Source: Luscinia megarhynchos (Eukaryota > Chordata > Aves > Passeriformes > Turdidae). Taken from it: a stretch of 64,000 nucleotides of DNA. The notes beneath the pieces are model-generated. The model ran no database searches. It was not told where the DNA came from and saw only the letters and a list, made by a program, of their open reading frames with translations. Below are positions 1 to 11,832 of the stretch, in pieces (position 1 is the first letter of the stretch; each line of letters begins with the position of its first letter). Location of the stretch: contig CM067570.1 in NCBI GenBank assembly GCA_034336665.1, forward strand, positions 14,801,502 through 14,865,501. The letters are read 5' to 3'. The translations under genes were made by a program, and so were the position numbers.

Positions 1-3000
1 TGATTAATGTCATCTCAACATATTCCATTAACAAAAATATGAACTGCTTTGATTTTTTTTCCCCATGCGACTGACAACATAAACACGTTGTCAAAAGCAC
101 TGAACAGATGGTAAGGCACTTAGGAAAGTTTGCTGCCTCTAAAGAAGTCACTGGCCTTCAGCAAGAGCTTAAACCACCATGGGTAGTAATTGAAAGAAGG
201 CTGTCCTTCAGTTCCAGGGCTGGAATTGAAGAAATGGAATGAAACACGGTCACAGCATCCTCCATCCAACAGTAACTCTGCATTCCCATGATGGCTCCTG
301 GTGGGAACCATCCTCTGATCTGAAGCTGGTGGTCTATCAGTAGAGAATGGCACAAGGAGCAGAGGAAGGGCAGAGTGTGGGACAGCAGCAGGCAGAGAGC
401 AGAGCTCCAGTACCTTTAGGAAGGAAGATTGCCACAGTGTCAGCTTTCACTCTTGAATCACTTACAGCTGCCTTCTCCATCCTTCTTTGCAGGGAAGTAT
501 GCTCGATTTCCATTTTCTACACAGTAAGCCTTACATTCTCACCTGACAGTATCCTTTGGGTCTGGCTCTCTTGGCAATCAGACTACTCTTTCTCATAATT
601 TCCTAGAAATCATTACCAGTTTCATCCTCCCCAGTGTCTATTTTCACTTTTGGGTCTTTCAACAGCTTGAGTAATGAGTGTTGAACAACATCAACTTAAC
701 TCCCACAACATGAACTAATTGTTTCTGCAGAGACCTCTTACCATGAAGACAAATCTGGAGGGGACTTTGTCTTCCCTGCTGCTACCTGAGGGAGTTTCAG
801 ATTTGGTTGTTCTCCTCATCTTCCTATGACATGGATTGCCTTGAGCAGCCTCTCGTTCTAGCAGCTGGTATAGCTTGCAACACATCCAGGGATAAAAGCT
901 GGTAGGGTTTGCTAAAAACTGAAGGGACTAAACTATTATGAGAAACCTGAAACACCCCTTTTCCCACTTCTGTTTTTTTACTGTAAGCTAAGTTATACTC
1001 ATTCCTCAGGCTTTACAATCACTTTATGAAATCATGCATTCAGAAGTGAATTTGTTCCATTTCCTCTGAATTATTTCCCACAAATATTCTTGTCATTTTC
1101 TCATTCTACCACTACATAGTCTTTAAATATAAGGATTTTTTAAAATTCTGAATAGCATTTGCTTGAGAGCTTGCTAGTGCTAATATATTACTATAATATG
1201 TTTTACTATGCCTTTTTTTAGAGTAGGTCCTCCATGCCCAGTGAAGATAAGGTAACCTTTTATAAAGTAACTTGAATACTCTAGCATTTTTTCATGTGCA
1301 GGCACTGTCCTGATAGCTTTCTTCCTTACATCCTACTATTGATGATTTGCCTGAACGTGTTCCAACCCTTCTGTTGGCCCTCAGATGGCTATTAGCTCAC
1401 TAAATAAATATTGATCAAAGAAAGAGAAGTTATATATAAAGTAGTCTGATTAAAGAAACATGGAAGAAATATCATGAAAGCAAACCTTGGACACACTTTG
1501 GACAATAGATCCTGTCAAACAAATTTGATGACATTCTGTAAAGTCAGCTATTGCTCAAGTCTGACTCTAAGGCTTAAGTTAAGTTAGCAGAAAAAATATT
1601 AATATTCCTACCTACCTAACCTCTCATTGCCATCCTGCACCCTTTTTTAGAGCAAAGATTTAACACAATTAAGAGCCAGGCATGCTCATGAAGGCTAGGC
1701 TATGGGACCTCCAAAATACAGGCATGGGTGCAACACATTTCCCCATCCTGAGAAAGGAGCCATGTTTCCATTGAGGGCACAGAAATCCTTCAAAAATTTA
1801 CCTAAACTTCTAAGTTAGTATGGCTTCCAAAAACAGCAATCACTGTCCAGTTACTGCTTAGCAACATTAATTAAACATTGTTTATTAGAGAGCTCATTAG
1901 AAATGTTGTATGTTTGGATTACTGTTATTAGTTTCACTGAATTGCTAGGGCTCCATATTTTGATTTAAAGTGAATGATCACTGAACATTTTATAAAGCAG
2001 GAATGAATTAAAAACTGATGGACAGATCTCAAAATTTCAATGGGGAAAAGCCTGAATGACTGTATTTTTAGTGCTGCTGTTCTAGGATGAGGCTCATTTT
2101 TGGATCAGCACTTTCCTCACGGATTTAGCAATGGGTACAAAATCCCTGCTGATAAAAATTACTCTGTGAATGGAGCAATGATCTATAATCAAAGCATTCA
2201 ACTGATAAATTCAAATGAAATATTTCAGTAAATTTTTCTGAGAAAGGCAGTTCATCATACCTACAGAAAGACAGGTCCTCACCACAGATGTCTTAAGATA
2301 GAGTTTAGCAAAAGACTGTTCCTTCTGGTTATGAATACATGCTAAACAGGGCTGATGAATTCATAGGATATGTTGAAAGAAAAATAATAACCTAACAGAT
2401 GACATTATTACCTCTGCAGATGACATTTATTCATGCCAGCTGGTTGCATCCTGTTCTAAATCCACACCTAAAAAAGGATACAAAACCACAATATTTAGCA
2501 TGACAGAACCACATGGTTGTTTTGGGTCTGTAGAAATCCCCTCACCATGGGAGAGTTAGAGAAGTCAATCTGTTTAACTAATCACCAAAGCAACTGGGGA
2601 GAGAAGAGGTGACTTGATCACTCTATAATTACCTTCCCAAGGAAAAAATAGCAGTTGCTAAAGACATCCTTAATTCAGCAGAGAAATGCAGAACAAGAAC
2701 CAGTAGCTTGGATTTTACTTAAAACTTGGCACATTATTTAACTGGGAAGGGATAAGAATCAGCTAATTAGAGTAATCTGTTTGTAGAAACTAAGAACATG
2801 CCTTGTTCTCTTGTTCTCATGTTGCCATACCTTGTCTTCTCCCAATATGACCTGAGCATCTCTCTAGAAAGCACAATTTCACTGAGCATTGTTAATGGAT
2901 TTTATTAGGTGGTGACCAGGAGAAAAACTGCACCTAGGATTCATGAACCAGTCAGATCAGATAACTCCAATGGTCTGGCCTGAATTCAGATACTTCAGAA

Positions 3001-5039
3001 CTAAGAACTGCCTGGTACTGACCAGGGATATGTGAGATGCTTCATTGTACAGTAACACTTCAAACAAATTGCATTTGTCTTCTGTCTGTTGCAGATAATC
3101 CTCTTGGGGAAAAATGCTTTAAAAGGCATTAACTGTAAGTTGACTGCCACTATACAGATTGGATTCCTGGTAGCAGGCAAACATTGCAAAGTTATCTAGT
3201 ACAATTAATACTTACTTATATGTTCTTTTTACTTGTTCCTAGGTGAAAAAAAAAATCTGAAATGACACCAAGTCAGGTTCTCCTGTAACAAAATGCATGT
3301 GGCCACTGGCACATCGCACTGCAGTCATAAATCAAGCCCAACTGAATCTTTAATGACAGTAATTTTTATCTGACTCTATTAAGACAAATCTCTCATAGAA
3401 ATTACTATTTTTTCTCTGCTTTGGCTTCTTTTGGGTTGATGAAAACCAATACCAAATAATCAGCAATTTCATTGGCAACTATCTAGAAAATATTCATTTG
3501 TCTGTCTTCTTTTCTTAGCTAAATGTTTGTAGGTATATCCTGGCAGTAATCTCCTGCAATGGAGGAATATGATATCTTGGATTTATCTCATGTAGGAAAA
3601 GCTGTAGATAGTGAATAGCCCTCTTGATATTTCTGCATTAAAATGACCATGTTTGCTTAGCCCACGTCCACAGACACCCCTCTTTTCCAATACACTAATA
3701 TTTTTGGAGAAGCCACATTAGATGGACTTCTCTTTACATTGAAAATTTTCTTTGTATTCTCTAGATTTTCTTGAATTCTCATACCAAGATATATGTGCAC
3801 ACCTCAAAGTGTTATTCATGACCTACTAATTTCCAAGGCATATGAGAGAAATAAAATGACTGATTTCACTGATGTTGTTCCTTCCTAATCCATTCAGAAC
3901 ATTTTGAATTTGAGAGAGGAGTTGTTTTCCTGAGCAATTTAGTTTTTTCTGGTTGTTTTCCAAAAACTATGCAATGTTGGATAATCATTCATTTTCCAAG
4001 TACACCAGTGCATGGTCAGACTGTGACCTGTCTGTCTGGAATAGTTTGCAGGATGCATTTTGCTATTTTATCCTGCTGATCTGCCACTAAGGCACATCTT
4101 CCATTAGCACTTGTTTATGCACTATGAAATACAGATAAAACTAACCAGTCAAATCTCTTTATTTTAATCACCTTCAGCAGTCAGATATGCATAGGTGGAC
4201 TTCAGGACATCTGGAGATAAGAATACATCTAATACACAAAAAATCTAAGTTGTGATTTCAGAAACTCTCAGAGCTTGCAGCCAGTGAACATACTTCCAAA
4301 CACTGGAATATTTTCATAAATGTCTGAGCTTGTGATTCAGAGATGGACAAGATCTGTGCACCCAGATGAAGTCTGCTGATTTCTTCCTGAACGACATGCA
4401 TCCTGCCAATGTCAAACTTGTTTGAAAGTACAGAATGTTTTAGACATACTAGAAGGATATTCAATGCGTGCACCTTCTGCTATTAACAATAGTATCTCCA
4501 CCTAGATGTTAAAATTACATTTTCTTTCAGCCAAATATGTTAGATCTTGACATTCTCGTAAAAAGAATGTATCCGTTTTTTGGCAAACTTCTTGCAATTA
4601 TCGTTGACTCTTCTGTTATTGGTTTGGTACTTTAGATTGCCAGAGGAGAATGTTCCAAAATAACACAGTGAATTTCTTTTACTTTATTTCTCTGGAAAGG
4701 TCAATAAGCCAAGGTAAAATCCGTGCAGTTGTTTTGTGAAGAAACTATGAGATTTTGGCCCTGAAAGACATTGAACAGGACTGAAAACACCACAGAAGCC
4801 TGTAGCCTCAGGTTTGAAAAATATGAGCAGTCAGTTGTGCTAGAAAATAATTCAGTGCCATGCTTTAAAAGGTAAAATCAAAGAATTCTGTGTGCCATAT
4901 AAAGTTGAAAGGAAAGCAGAATCCAAAAGGGATGGGTGACCAGTTTTGAAACACTGTTTGAATAAGATGGATGGATTGGAGCTTGCCGTACTTGGTTTGC
5001 AGCCAGGAATAATCTTTTCAAAGCTAGAAGTGCTTTTGA
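1..5039. other. Unique AT-rich non-coding sequence, no gene seen
   Basis: No open frame beyond about 85 codons, no RNA gene and no clear transposon are visible in this stretch. It is AT-rich and unique-looking. A block around 1865-2250 is rich in TAAT/ATTA cores and lacks simple repeats, a texture often seen in conserved non-coding DNA, but conservation cannot be judged from one sequence. A short direct repeat of cagatgacatt lies near 2397-2430. Confidence 0.6.
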
Positions 5040-5076
5040 TCTCTGCCTACTCCTCCTCATCACTGTGAATCTCCAG

Positions 5077-5351
5077 GGATACAACCCTACCGTGCAATAC
5101 AAGGGAAAGAAAATGTGCTTCAGAAGAGAGAGAGGAAAAAGGACAAGGAAGCCAATGAAACAGTATCTGAGAACAACACCGCTGCCTGTAATGACACTGA
5201 CCTGCTGGTGCCAGTGGAAGAGTTTTGCAATATTTTTCCAGGTCTGCTCTTGTTTTTGATACTAGGCTGTGGAGCTGGTTCTGTGATTCTATACCACCCC
5301 CAGCACACTTCCAGGGGCACTGGGAAGGGTTTTTATGAACCTGTGGCTTGA
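5077..5351 (+). other. Candidate terminal exon, unknown protein (weak)
   Basis: An open frame runs from a stop at 5037-5039 to the TGA ending at 5351. A pyrimidine-rich stretch (about 5030-5070) ends in CTCCAG at 5071-5076, a reasonable splice acceptor. The predicted peptide has a very basic start (KRERKKDK), an acidic and asparagine-rich middle with two N-glycosylation sequons (NET, NNT), then a hydrophobic segment (GLLLFLILGCGAGSVILY) and a short tail ending YEPVA. That order would fit a small single-pass membrane protein tail. I do not recognise the family. A frame of this length is expected by chance in 64 kb, and overlapping frames on the other strand are equally long, so the call rests only on composition and the acceptor. 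Confidence 0.12.
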
Positions 5352-5359
5352 GAGTAGAC

Positions 5360-7900
5360 CCAAAATGTTTACAGGCCAAAAGTCCCAACAGACAAAATTG
5401 AGCCAAATTGATCTGACATCAGTGGCAGTAAATACACTGATGAACAGGGGTCTCTGCATCACTATCCCTATCCCAGCTAGGAGCTGGCTGTGTTGGAGGT
5501 GGAATGCAATGTGTTTGCAGAGTGTGCAGCAAACCCAGGAAATAATTTGGGAAGAAATAAAGGGGTATAATCCACCAAATGAGTACAGCAGAGGGCTCAA
5601 AGGGCACATGGTATTGTTTATAATGGAATGCACACAGCTCAGCTGGAATGACGTTGCAGCTCTCATTTGAAAGAAGTAAGTGTCTTGTCTTTCAAGGACC
5701 ATCAGATCTCTCAATTACACTGTACCTCCAAAACCACTTTGGCATTAATTTTGGTTTAGACTGTACTTGTTGAGAAGGACGTGTCCATGGAATTACTGAG
5801 GCTGCAGACCTCTCCCTGGGGGTCTCTTCTTGTATCCTGTAAACACTAGAAAATCAGAGTCTCCTGCTGGGAGCATAGCAATCCACTCATTTAGGGATGC
5901 CTCTTCTTCTCTACAACTCAGATGTTGCTAAGACTGAAACAGAATCACCACCTCCTGTTGGGTGGCATATCTTATGATGCATGGGAGATTTTAATAAGCT
6001 TTTTCTGTGAGTAATATAATCTCCTGGGGCTGTGGATACAGGCTTGAGCCATGGAATAAATGTGGCTTTTTGGGCTTGCACTCGTCCTGAGCAACATTCT
6101 CCACTCCAAACCGCACCCTGCGCTTGCTGGGAGAGAATAAACAGCCAGTTGGAAACTTCCTCTGCTTTCTGTCCACTCAACTTGGAAATCCCAGGTGTGG
6201 GGGTACCCAGTGGCACCTCCAGCAGTGACCACCACGCAGACCATGCATTTCTGAAAGCCACCATGGTCAAGGCTCCAGAGAAGCCTGCAAACTGTGGGGC
6301 AGGGCAGACCCAGGAGGGGCACAGACCATACAAGGTGTCAGCACAGATGGATCTCTGCCTGCTGGGTGGTTGAAGGGCTGCCCAGCCCCACTCAGCCCAC
6401 TTTCTGATCAGCTCCTTTTCAAAGTTGCTCTCTTTTGCTCACTCTGCCTCACGTGCATACTCACTGACATACTTCTTGGAGTGTACAAGAAAAATGTGCA
6501 TTGCTTGGTGTTCCCCTTGCTTGTCTCTGCATCACCCAGCCCCACAATTCCTGTCAATTCCCCTTCACCAGCTGTTTGCTAGAACATTATTAATTTTCCA
6601 GAAATGGTATCCCCTAATATTTGTCATTCTGTTGTGCACAGGAAAAAAAAAATTAAAAAAAGAAATTTTCTGAAAAAGAAATAAAGAAAAACTGAAAAAT
6701 GGGAAAAGGAGAGCAAAGGAGGGAGAGAGGAGAAAAGAGGAAAAAATCTTCCTTCGCTCTCAAAAGCTTTTATTTTAAAAGTTTTATGAGATTGCTGACA
6801 ATGTTAATTTACTGGCATCTCCTTCAACACCCTACCTACTCCATAGAAACTTTAGCCAACTTTTAAAGCCAAACTGAATTCTAGGGAAAACTCACAAGAT
6901 GCACAGAGAAGTAAATTTCAGCTTGTCAAGTGTTACACTGATTAGTGGTAGAATAAAACAAAATCTCAAAGAACAACCTTCCCTCTCACTTCTTGTCAAA
7001 ACCCACATCCTCCTGTTTTTCCCTCACCACCACCCTCACCTTAAAAATAAAAACAATAAAAAGGAAAATAAAATAGCCCCCTTTCTAACCACTTTGGAGA
7101 ATGAAAGCTTTAAAAGCAAAACAATTCCATAAAATGATCCAACTGCAATTCAAAATAAACTGGTCTCAGAGAATAAGTTCGGTTACAATATTTGGAAAAA
7201 CCACTGCATACGTTCCTACCCGAGGTCTGGTAAAGGGCAGCCACAAATTGTCTGATCACAAAGAAGGAATTTCCCCCTCACTGGTTTGTGGCAAGTGTAC
7301 ATGAGGCTGAGAGTGATGTTCAAAGAAGACAAGCTGAGCACAGTTTCTGCTGAGTGACTGACCCCTTCTCAGTCTCCACATTAAGTAACAGCAAAAATGG
7401 AGTAAGGAGGGAGGAGGAGACACAGCTCCATACGTCAGCTGTGGTAGGAGCCAGCATAGACACAAGATGGTTAAGATCAGCAGTGAGCAGGAGGAAATCC
7501 CCAGACATTAGCATGAAGTTTCTCACCCCCTGCATCTCTGAAGAACTAACTCAACAGAAGAATTCACAATATGAGGCCCCTTTTCTGTGCTCTCAGATAC
7601 AGAAGACACTGGATATCTTCAGTCCTACCAACAATTCACTGTGTCAAGGGCAGCTCAGTAGCAAATAAGAGACCATCAGTTTCTTACTGAAATCATTGGT
7701 GCTGTCAACATTTATTATCTTTCAGAGTCATTCAGCACATGGAAAGAAGTCAAAAAAGGAAACAAAAAAAAATTTGGCCACCATCCTGCTGTACAGATCT
7801 CTGTACAACCCCAGAAGCCTTCTCCTAGAGCTTGTATAGGATCCACTGATAAATCAGGATTGAAATGAAGTGAAACAAAAGCTGAGGAGAGGCATCATAT
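5360..7900. other. Non-coding sequence, no gene seen
   Basis: Open frames up to 141 codons occur on the minus strand (5289-5714, 5911-6333), but they overlap frames of similar length on the other strand and show no family motif, so I treat them as chance. The block includes a purine-rich tract at 6641-6747. No transposon tail or RNA gene is visible. Confidence 0.55.
6641..6747 (+). repeat. Purine-rich A/G low-complexity tract
   Basis: Over about 100 bases the plus strand is almost entirely A and G, moving from A-runs to gagcaaaggagggagagagg-type sequence. It is a low-complexity polypurine tract. No function is implied. Confidence 0.75.
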
Positions 7901-7904
7901 GCAT

Positions 7905-8075
7905 TGCATTTGGAATCCTTCACTGTTTTGACTGCTAAATGGGAGGTGCTGTGATTAATCTGTGATTATGTGACTCACCATAATTATGTCTTGTTGAAAT
8001 TGAATTTATTGAAGCATGAATCATTCCACCCAAAGTAGAACCTAATTGCACGATTGCTGTGGCAGCCATTTAGGG
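7905..8075. promoter_or_regulatory. Candidate conserved enhancer-like block (homeodomain and AP-1 motifs)
   Basis: This unique block contains gtgattaatct followed directly by gtgattatg, an exact AP-1 site TGACTCA at 7971-7977, then ataattatg and cctaattgcacgattg. The density of TAAT/ATTA and TGATTA cores around an AP-1 site, with no simple repeats, resembles vertebrate developmental enhancers. The motifs are visible in the sequence. That they are bound or conserved is inference. Confidence 0.2.
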
Positions 8076-8747
8076 TTTAGAGGAGAGGTTTCTATGTTGG
8101 GTGAAGGCTTCCGCTCAATTCAAGCAATGCAAAATTCTGCCTTGTGACTTGCCAAAGGGTGAAACTTGTCTGGGAAAGGAGAGGAGAAGAACCTTATCCC
8201 ATTAAGTTCCATTTTAAATGCTGAAAAATGTTCATCCAGCCCGATAGTGAAAATCTGCCTTAGACTGAGAAGGTACATTAAAGATCAGTGTGGGTCAGTG
8301 AGCCTGGTGTCAGTATTTGAATGTTGTATGGCTCAAGCCAGGGACCTCCCACTGCTTCACTGCTATTTCTGGGCACATGCTCACCAGGACTGGTATACAG
8401 TCACAATAAACCTGTAATTTCATCAGTAAGACCAGACTAGAGAGAGATGAGCCTGGCACTCCTGCTTTGGATGACACATGCAGGAGGTTGAAGTATGTGG
8501 TGTCTGTGGGGTGTCTCCCAACTAGCAGCTCTGTATAACAGGGAGAAAACTAAGGTCAACTTGGATTTTTTCCCCCATTTTAAAGAAGAGATCCACATTT
8601 TCTATTCAGCTGTTTGGATTTTTGGATGGAAAAGACTTTTTTTTAAATGGGAATTTTTATGGGTAGACTTTTTGTTCCATTTTTTTACCAAAAAGCCACA
8701 TTTAATGAAACAGTCTTTGTATTCAGTTTAGAAAAAAAACGACTTAC

Positions 8748-9008
8748 ATTTTCTTGTCTGATGTAAAATGGACCCTTTTTCCTGACAGACTTTAGTATAA
8801 TTATTGCTAGCATATATGAAGGAGTATAAACAATGACTCTCCAGAGTAAGGAGTTTTGTACAGTTGTTAAATTTCCTGCTCTATTTTTAAAATTCTTACT
8901 GCTGTTGCTGTTGTCTATAATACAGCAGTAGCCAAGGCCCACAGCAGCAGTTAAGGTTGAAAGGGGGATGAAAATTGCAATTAAAAACAAAGCCAAAGTT
9001 AGGAAATA
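8748..9008 (-). other. Candidate internal exon encoding membrane segments, unknown protein (weak)
   Basis: On the minus strand an open frame runs from 9068 downwards. It contains an 87-codon interval that begins after CTGCAAAG (AG at 9009-9010, preceded by a C/T-rich stretch) and ends exactly on a codon boundary at a strong donor, GAAAAT|GTAAGT (donor at 8742-8747). The peptide starts with a long hydrophobic helix (YFLTLALFLIAIFIPLSTL onward) and a GYCC motif. It then has a polar loop with NSS and NLT sequons, a second hydrophobic run (VIVYTPSYMLAIIIL) and a basic stretch (KSVRKKG). This fits two membrane passes with a glycosylated loop. Both ends are phase 0. No family is recognised, and AT-rich DNA readily gives hydrophobic chance frames, so confidence is low. 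Confidence 0.17.
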
Positions 9009-9068
9009 CTTTGCAGTCCATAATGCCCAACCAGGCAGAAGAATCAGACACAGGGGAAGGGGTGAAAT

Positions 9069-11400
9069 TTACACTTTTTTTCCCACTTAATATCCATGCA
9101 GAGATCTGTCACTAGGTTCTAGGATAAAGGAAACAATCCTGCCTCCTATCACTCAACCTCAGTGCTCTGTGTACTATTGTTTCCCCCCAATTATATTTAG
9201 CCAATGGGAAAGGGATGCAGGAGTCCCATCTGGTACAGCAGAAGATGCCTCTTTGTTGGGATCACATCTGTTTTATGTTCACACTGAATCTTGGAAAGGA
9301 GATGTGGAGCCAGGGTATTTGCTTGTCTATTACAAATTTGTTACTTATTTCTAGCAATGCACCCTTGAAAGCAAATATTCAGTGCAAAATAGCTGGGCTT
9401 TATGGATGGGGAAAGGGAAATAAATAAGACATTTTTTGAGTGATACCATATGAGTGTGTTTTTCATAGGTGTCACATTAGTCATCAGGAAGTTCTCCCCT
9501 TCAGGAGGAGAAGCTGCATAAGGTGTCAGCTTTTCTTTTCTATATCCGCCTCTCCAGAGAAGGCTTTGACTGACCCTGTCAAAAAGCTTTCCAATTTTCA
9601 GTCTGATACTAGAAACACAGGTTCTTGTGTAGGTCATCCATGATCTCTCTATTTTTAAAGGTTCGGCTTGTTCACCTCTAGGGTGGTTATTTCATTCTCA
9701 GGCTCCTGCAATCTGGTCCGTAAGAGATTCCTTCTCATCATGGTTTCTTGCAGTCTGCTTTTGTTTGCTATTAGTTTGGTTTTTTGGGTTGTTTTGGGGG
9801 TTTTTTTTGGATTGGAAAGACAGAGTCACTTCTTGTTGTTACATTGCCAAATACAGATTTTTCAAAATAAAAGTGAATTGCAGTAGTTCTTTTTGCATGT
9901 AAAGGTGACAAGAGGAAACCTTCTGCCTAGAACTGAAGTTGCACTCAAGCCTTAGTCAATAAACCTATACATTTTCTGAGGTCCATTCATTCATGGTACA
10001 AAAAACTTTTGAAACTAATCTTGAGTATGGTGCTAGACCAGTCCTGTTGCCACCTTCATGTCTCCACTTCTGGCTTGACATTGCTGCATGTTTAATGTTT
10101 AAAGGAAGGCTGGGAGGAGCACATGTTCTTTGCCTTGGAAGAGGCCTTGATCTTCTTTCTAGTTTTTACTTCTGCCAAAGTGGAGTTAGAGCTGCACAGA
10201 GGGATGGATGAACGTGTCTGGACACAGGGCAGTATTGCAGGCCAAACGAGTCAGAGAGGCAAAGATGGGAATAAAACAGAACTTTTAAAATCAATCTGCT
10301 AGCTCATTCCCAAGCAGATTCTGTGGATGTCTACTCTTCCCAGAGTGAGAGGAATGGAAAAAACAATGACATTTCAAGACCAAGGTAGCTTCAGCCACTT
10401 TGCCACAGTATTCAGTGATGTCTCTGACAACTTAGCTAAGAACACTAGGGTATGAGTCTTGTCTTACTAGTAGTCTGTTCCTGATCCACACCAAAAGGTC
10501 TGAACACCAGCAGAGTTATCTCCTCATAGAGCATGGGGCCACTCTTGATTAGGTGAACAAATATCATCTGATCAAGAGCTGTCCACTGTCTCCACCTCCA
10601 CAAGAGTCAATCTGCTGCTCACCCATGCAGGTTCCAGTCATTGGCATGGCTTTCCATCCTTTCTCTCTCTGTGCTAAAATTTTATCTCTCCTGTGTCCAG
10701 GAATAAACTGTTGGTTTTGTAGTTCTCAATTTTCATGCTAGGTAAATGACACCATTGGTCCCACAGAGCAGTTGTCTGTTTGCTGGAATCAAATACTTAT
10801 CCATTTCTATCTATATTTGCTGAGAAATGTATAACCAGACATTTTGATGAGTATTTTGATGATTTTATCTGCTTTGCCTTCTTCTTTTCCATTATAAAAT
10901 TTTCAAAAAGCATTTTTATAGGAAGAAAAACTCCCTTCAGAAGACATTTACAGACAGAAAAAAAGAAACTTTATCTTCTCCCCTACTGTTACTCATCTGA
11001 AGGTTGCTACCTTCCTTCCCACCATCTCTGCAGATGTCTTCACCAAATCAAAACTTTTACTCTAGAGTGCTTTTCCTGGGAAACGGAGTTTAACGTGATC
11101 ATGTTGTTTATGTGTCAGCCTGTACGACTTCCAGCTAACAGCTTTGTAACCTGACAGGCAGGAAAGAATGCCTAAAAATATTGTGACTATCATATTTCAT
11201 CAAAATAAGCAAGTGGAGAAAGGAGAAAGACTTTCTTACTCAGACATCACACCTTTTATTGAACACTAGAGAATCCGCGCAAGTGAGAGTCTTTGGAAGG
11301 AGCTTTTGTTTCTCCCTCTACTTATGGAACCACTTTGTCTGTGAGTTGTCACTGCTCCCCCTAATTACAGCCCCCTCCCCTGGGTGGTATCACTTTCTCA
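9069..11400. other. Non-coding sequence, no gene seen
   Basis: Only short open frames on both strands are seen. A G/T-rich low-complexity stretch lies at 9775-9815. No RNA gene, transposon tail or promoter-like CpG cluster is recognised before about 11.44 kb. Confidence 0.55.
9775..9815 (+). repeat. G/T-rich low-complexity tract
   Basis: About 40 bases consisting almost only of T and G, with runs of T separated by short G runs. This is low-complexity DNA. Confidence 0.7.
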
Positions 11401-11577
11401 GCAAGTGTGAAATACTGCCTTGGAACCTATCATCCCCCAATTCACCTTGGGTCTGGCCTGGAGGATTGTGCAATTTCTGCGGTCGGCTCCAGTGCAAACA
11501 GGAAAGAGAACCCCAGCCCCGGTTTTACAGCGTGCAGCTTGTGTGCAGGAAGCAGCCCTGCTCAGCAGCATCCCGGG

Positions 11578-11717
11578 ATGTTTATGGCTCTGCTGCTGCC
11601 AGCCAGGCCAGGACCATTCCCTCTGCTGCTCACCGTCATCCTGCTGGGGGCCACGCCGCCAGAGCTCCTCAGGCACTGCTGGAGGAACAGGGGAAGGTTT
11701 CTTCTTTGGCCAGAGAG
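11578..11717 (+). other. Candidate signal-peptide first exon in a GC-rich patch (weak)
   Basis: The patch at 11440-11720 is richer in G+C and CpG than its surroundings. An ATG at 11578, with a second at 11584 that has G at +4, opens a frame whose start reads like a secretion signal: a short arginine- and proline-containing start (LPARPGPFP), then the hydrophobic run LLLTVILLGA, then a polar segment ELLRHCWRNRGR. The frame closes at a TGA at 11719-11721, but a possible donor AGAG|GTGATG sits at 11717/11718, just before it. It could be the first exon of a secreted protein, an old broken gene or a chance frame. I do not recognise a family. The LTR begins about 115 bases downstream. Confidence 0.12.
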
Positions 11718-11832
11718 GTGATGTGAACAATTGCAATGCTCACACCCCCCAGCCCCAAAAAGAATGAGCTCCAAGTTAAAAGCCAAATTTCATTCACTTG
11801 CTTTTCAACAGCACTCTGTGTCGAGTGCTAGT

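Noticed and set aside
5289..6333. Minus-strand frames of 141 and 140 codons
   Set aside because: Both overlap plus-strand frames of similar length, have irregular composition and show no family signature or exon borders.
11259..11726. Longest open frame of the window (155 codons, plus strand)
   Set aside because: Two other plus-strand frames and two minus-strand frames are open over the same GC-richer stretch. There is no domain motif, and the length is near chance expectation for 64 kb. Only the signal-like part in another frame is kept as a weak candidate.
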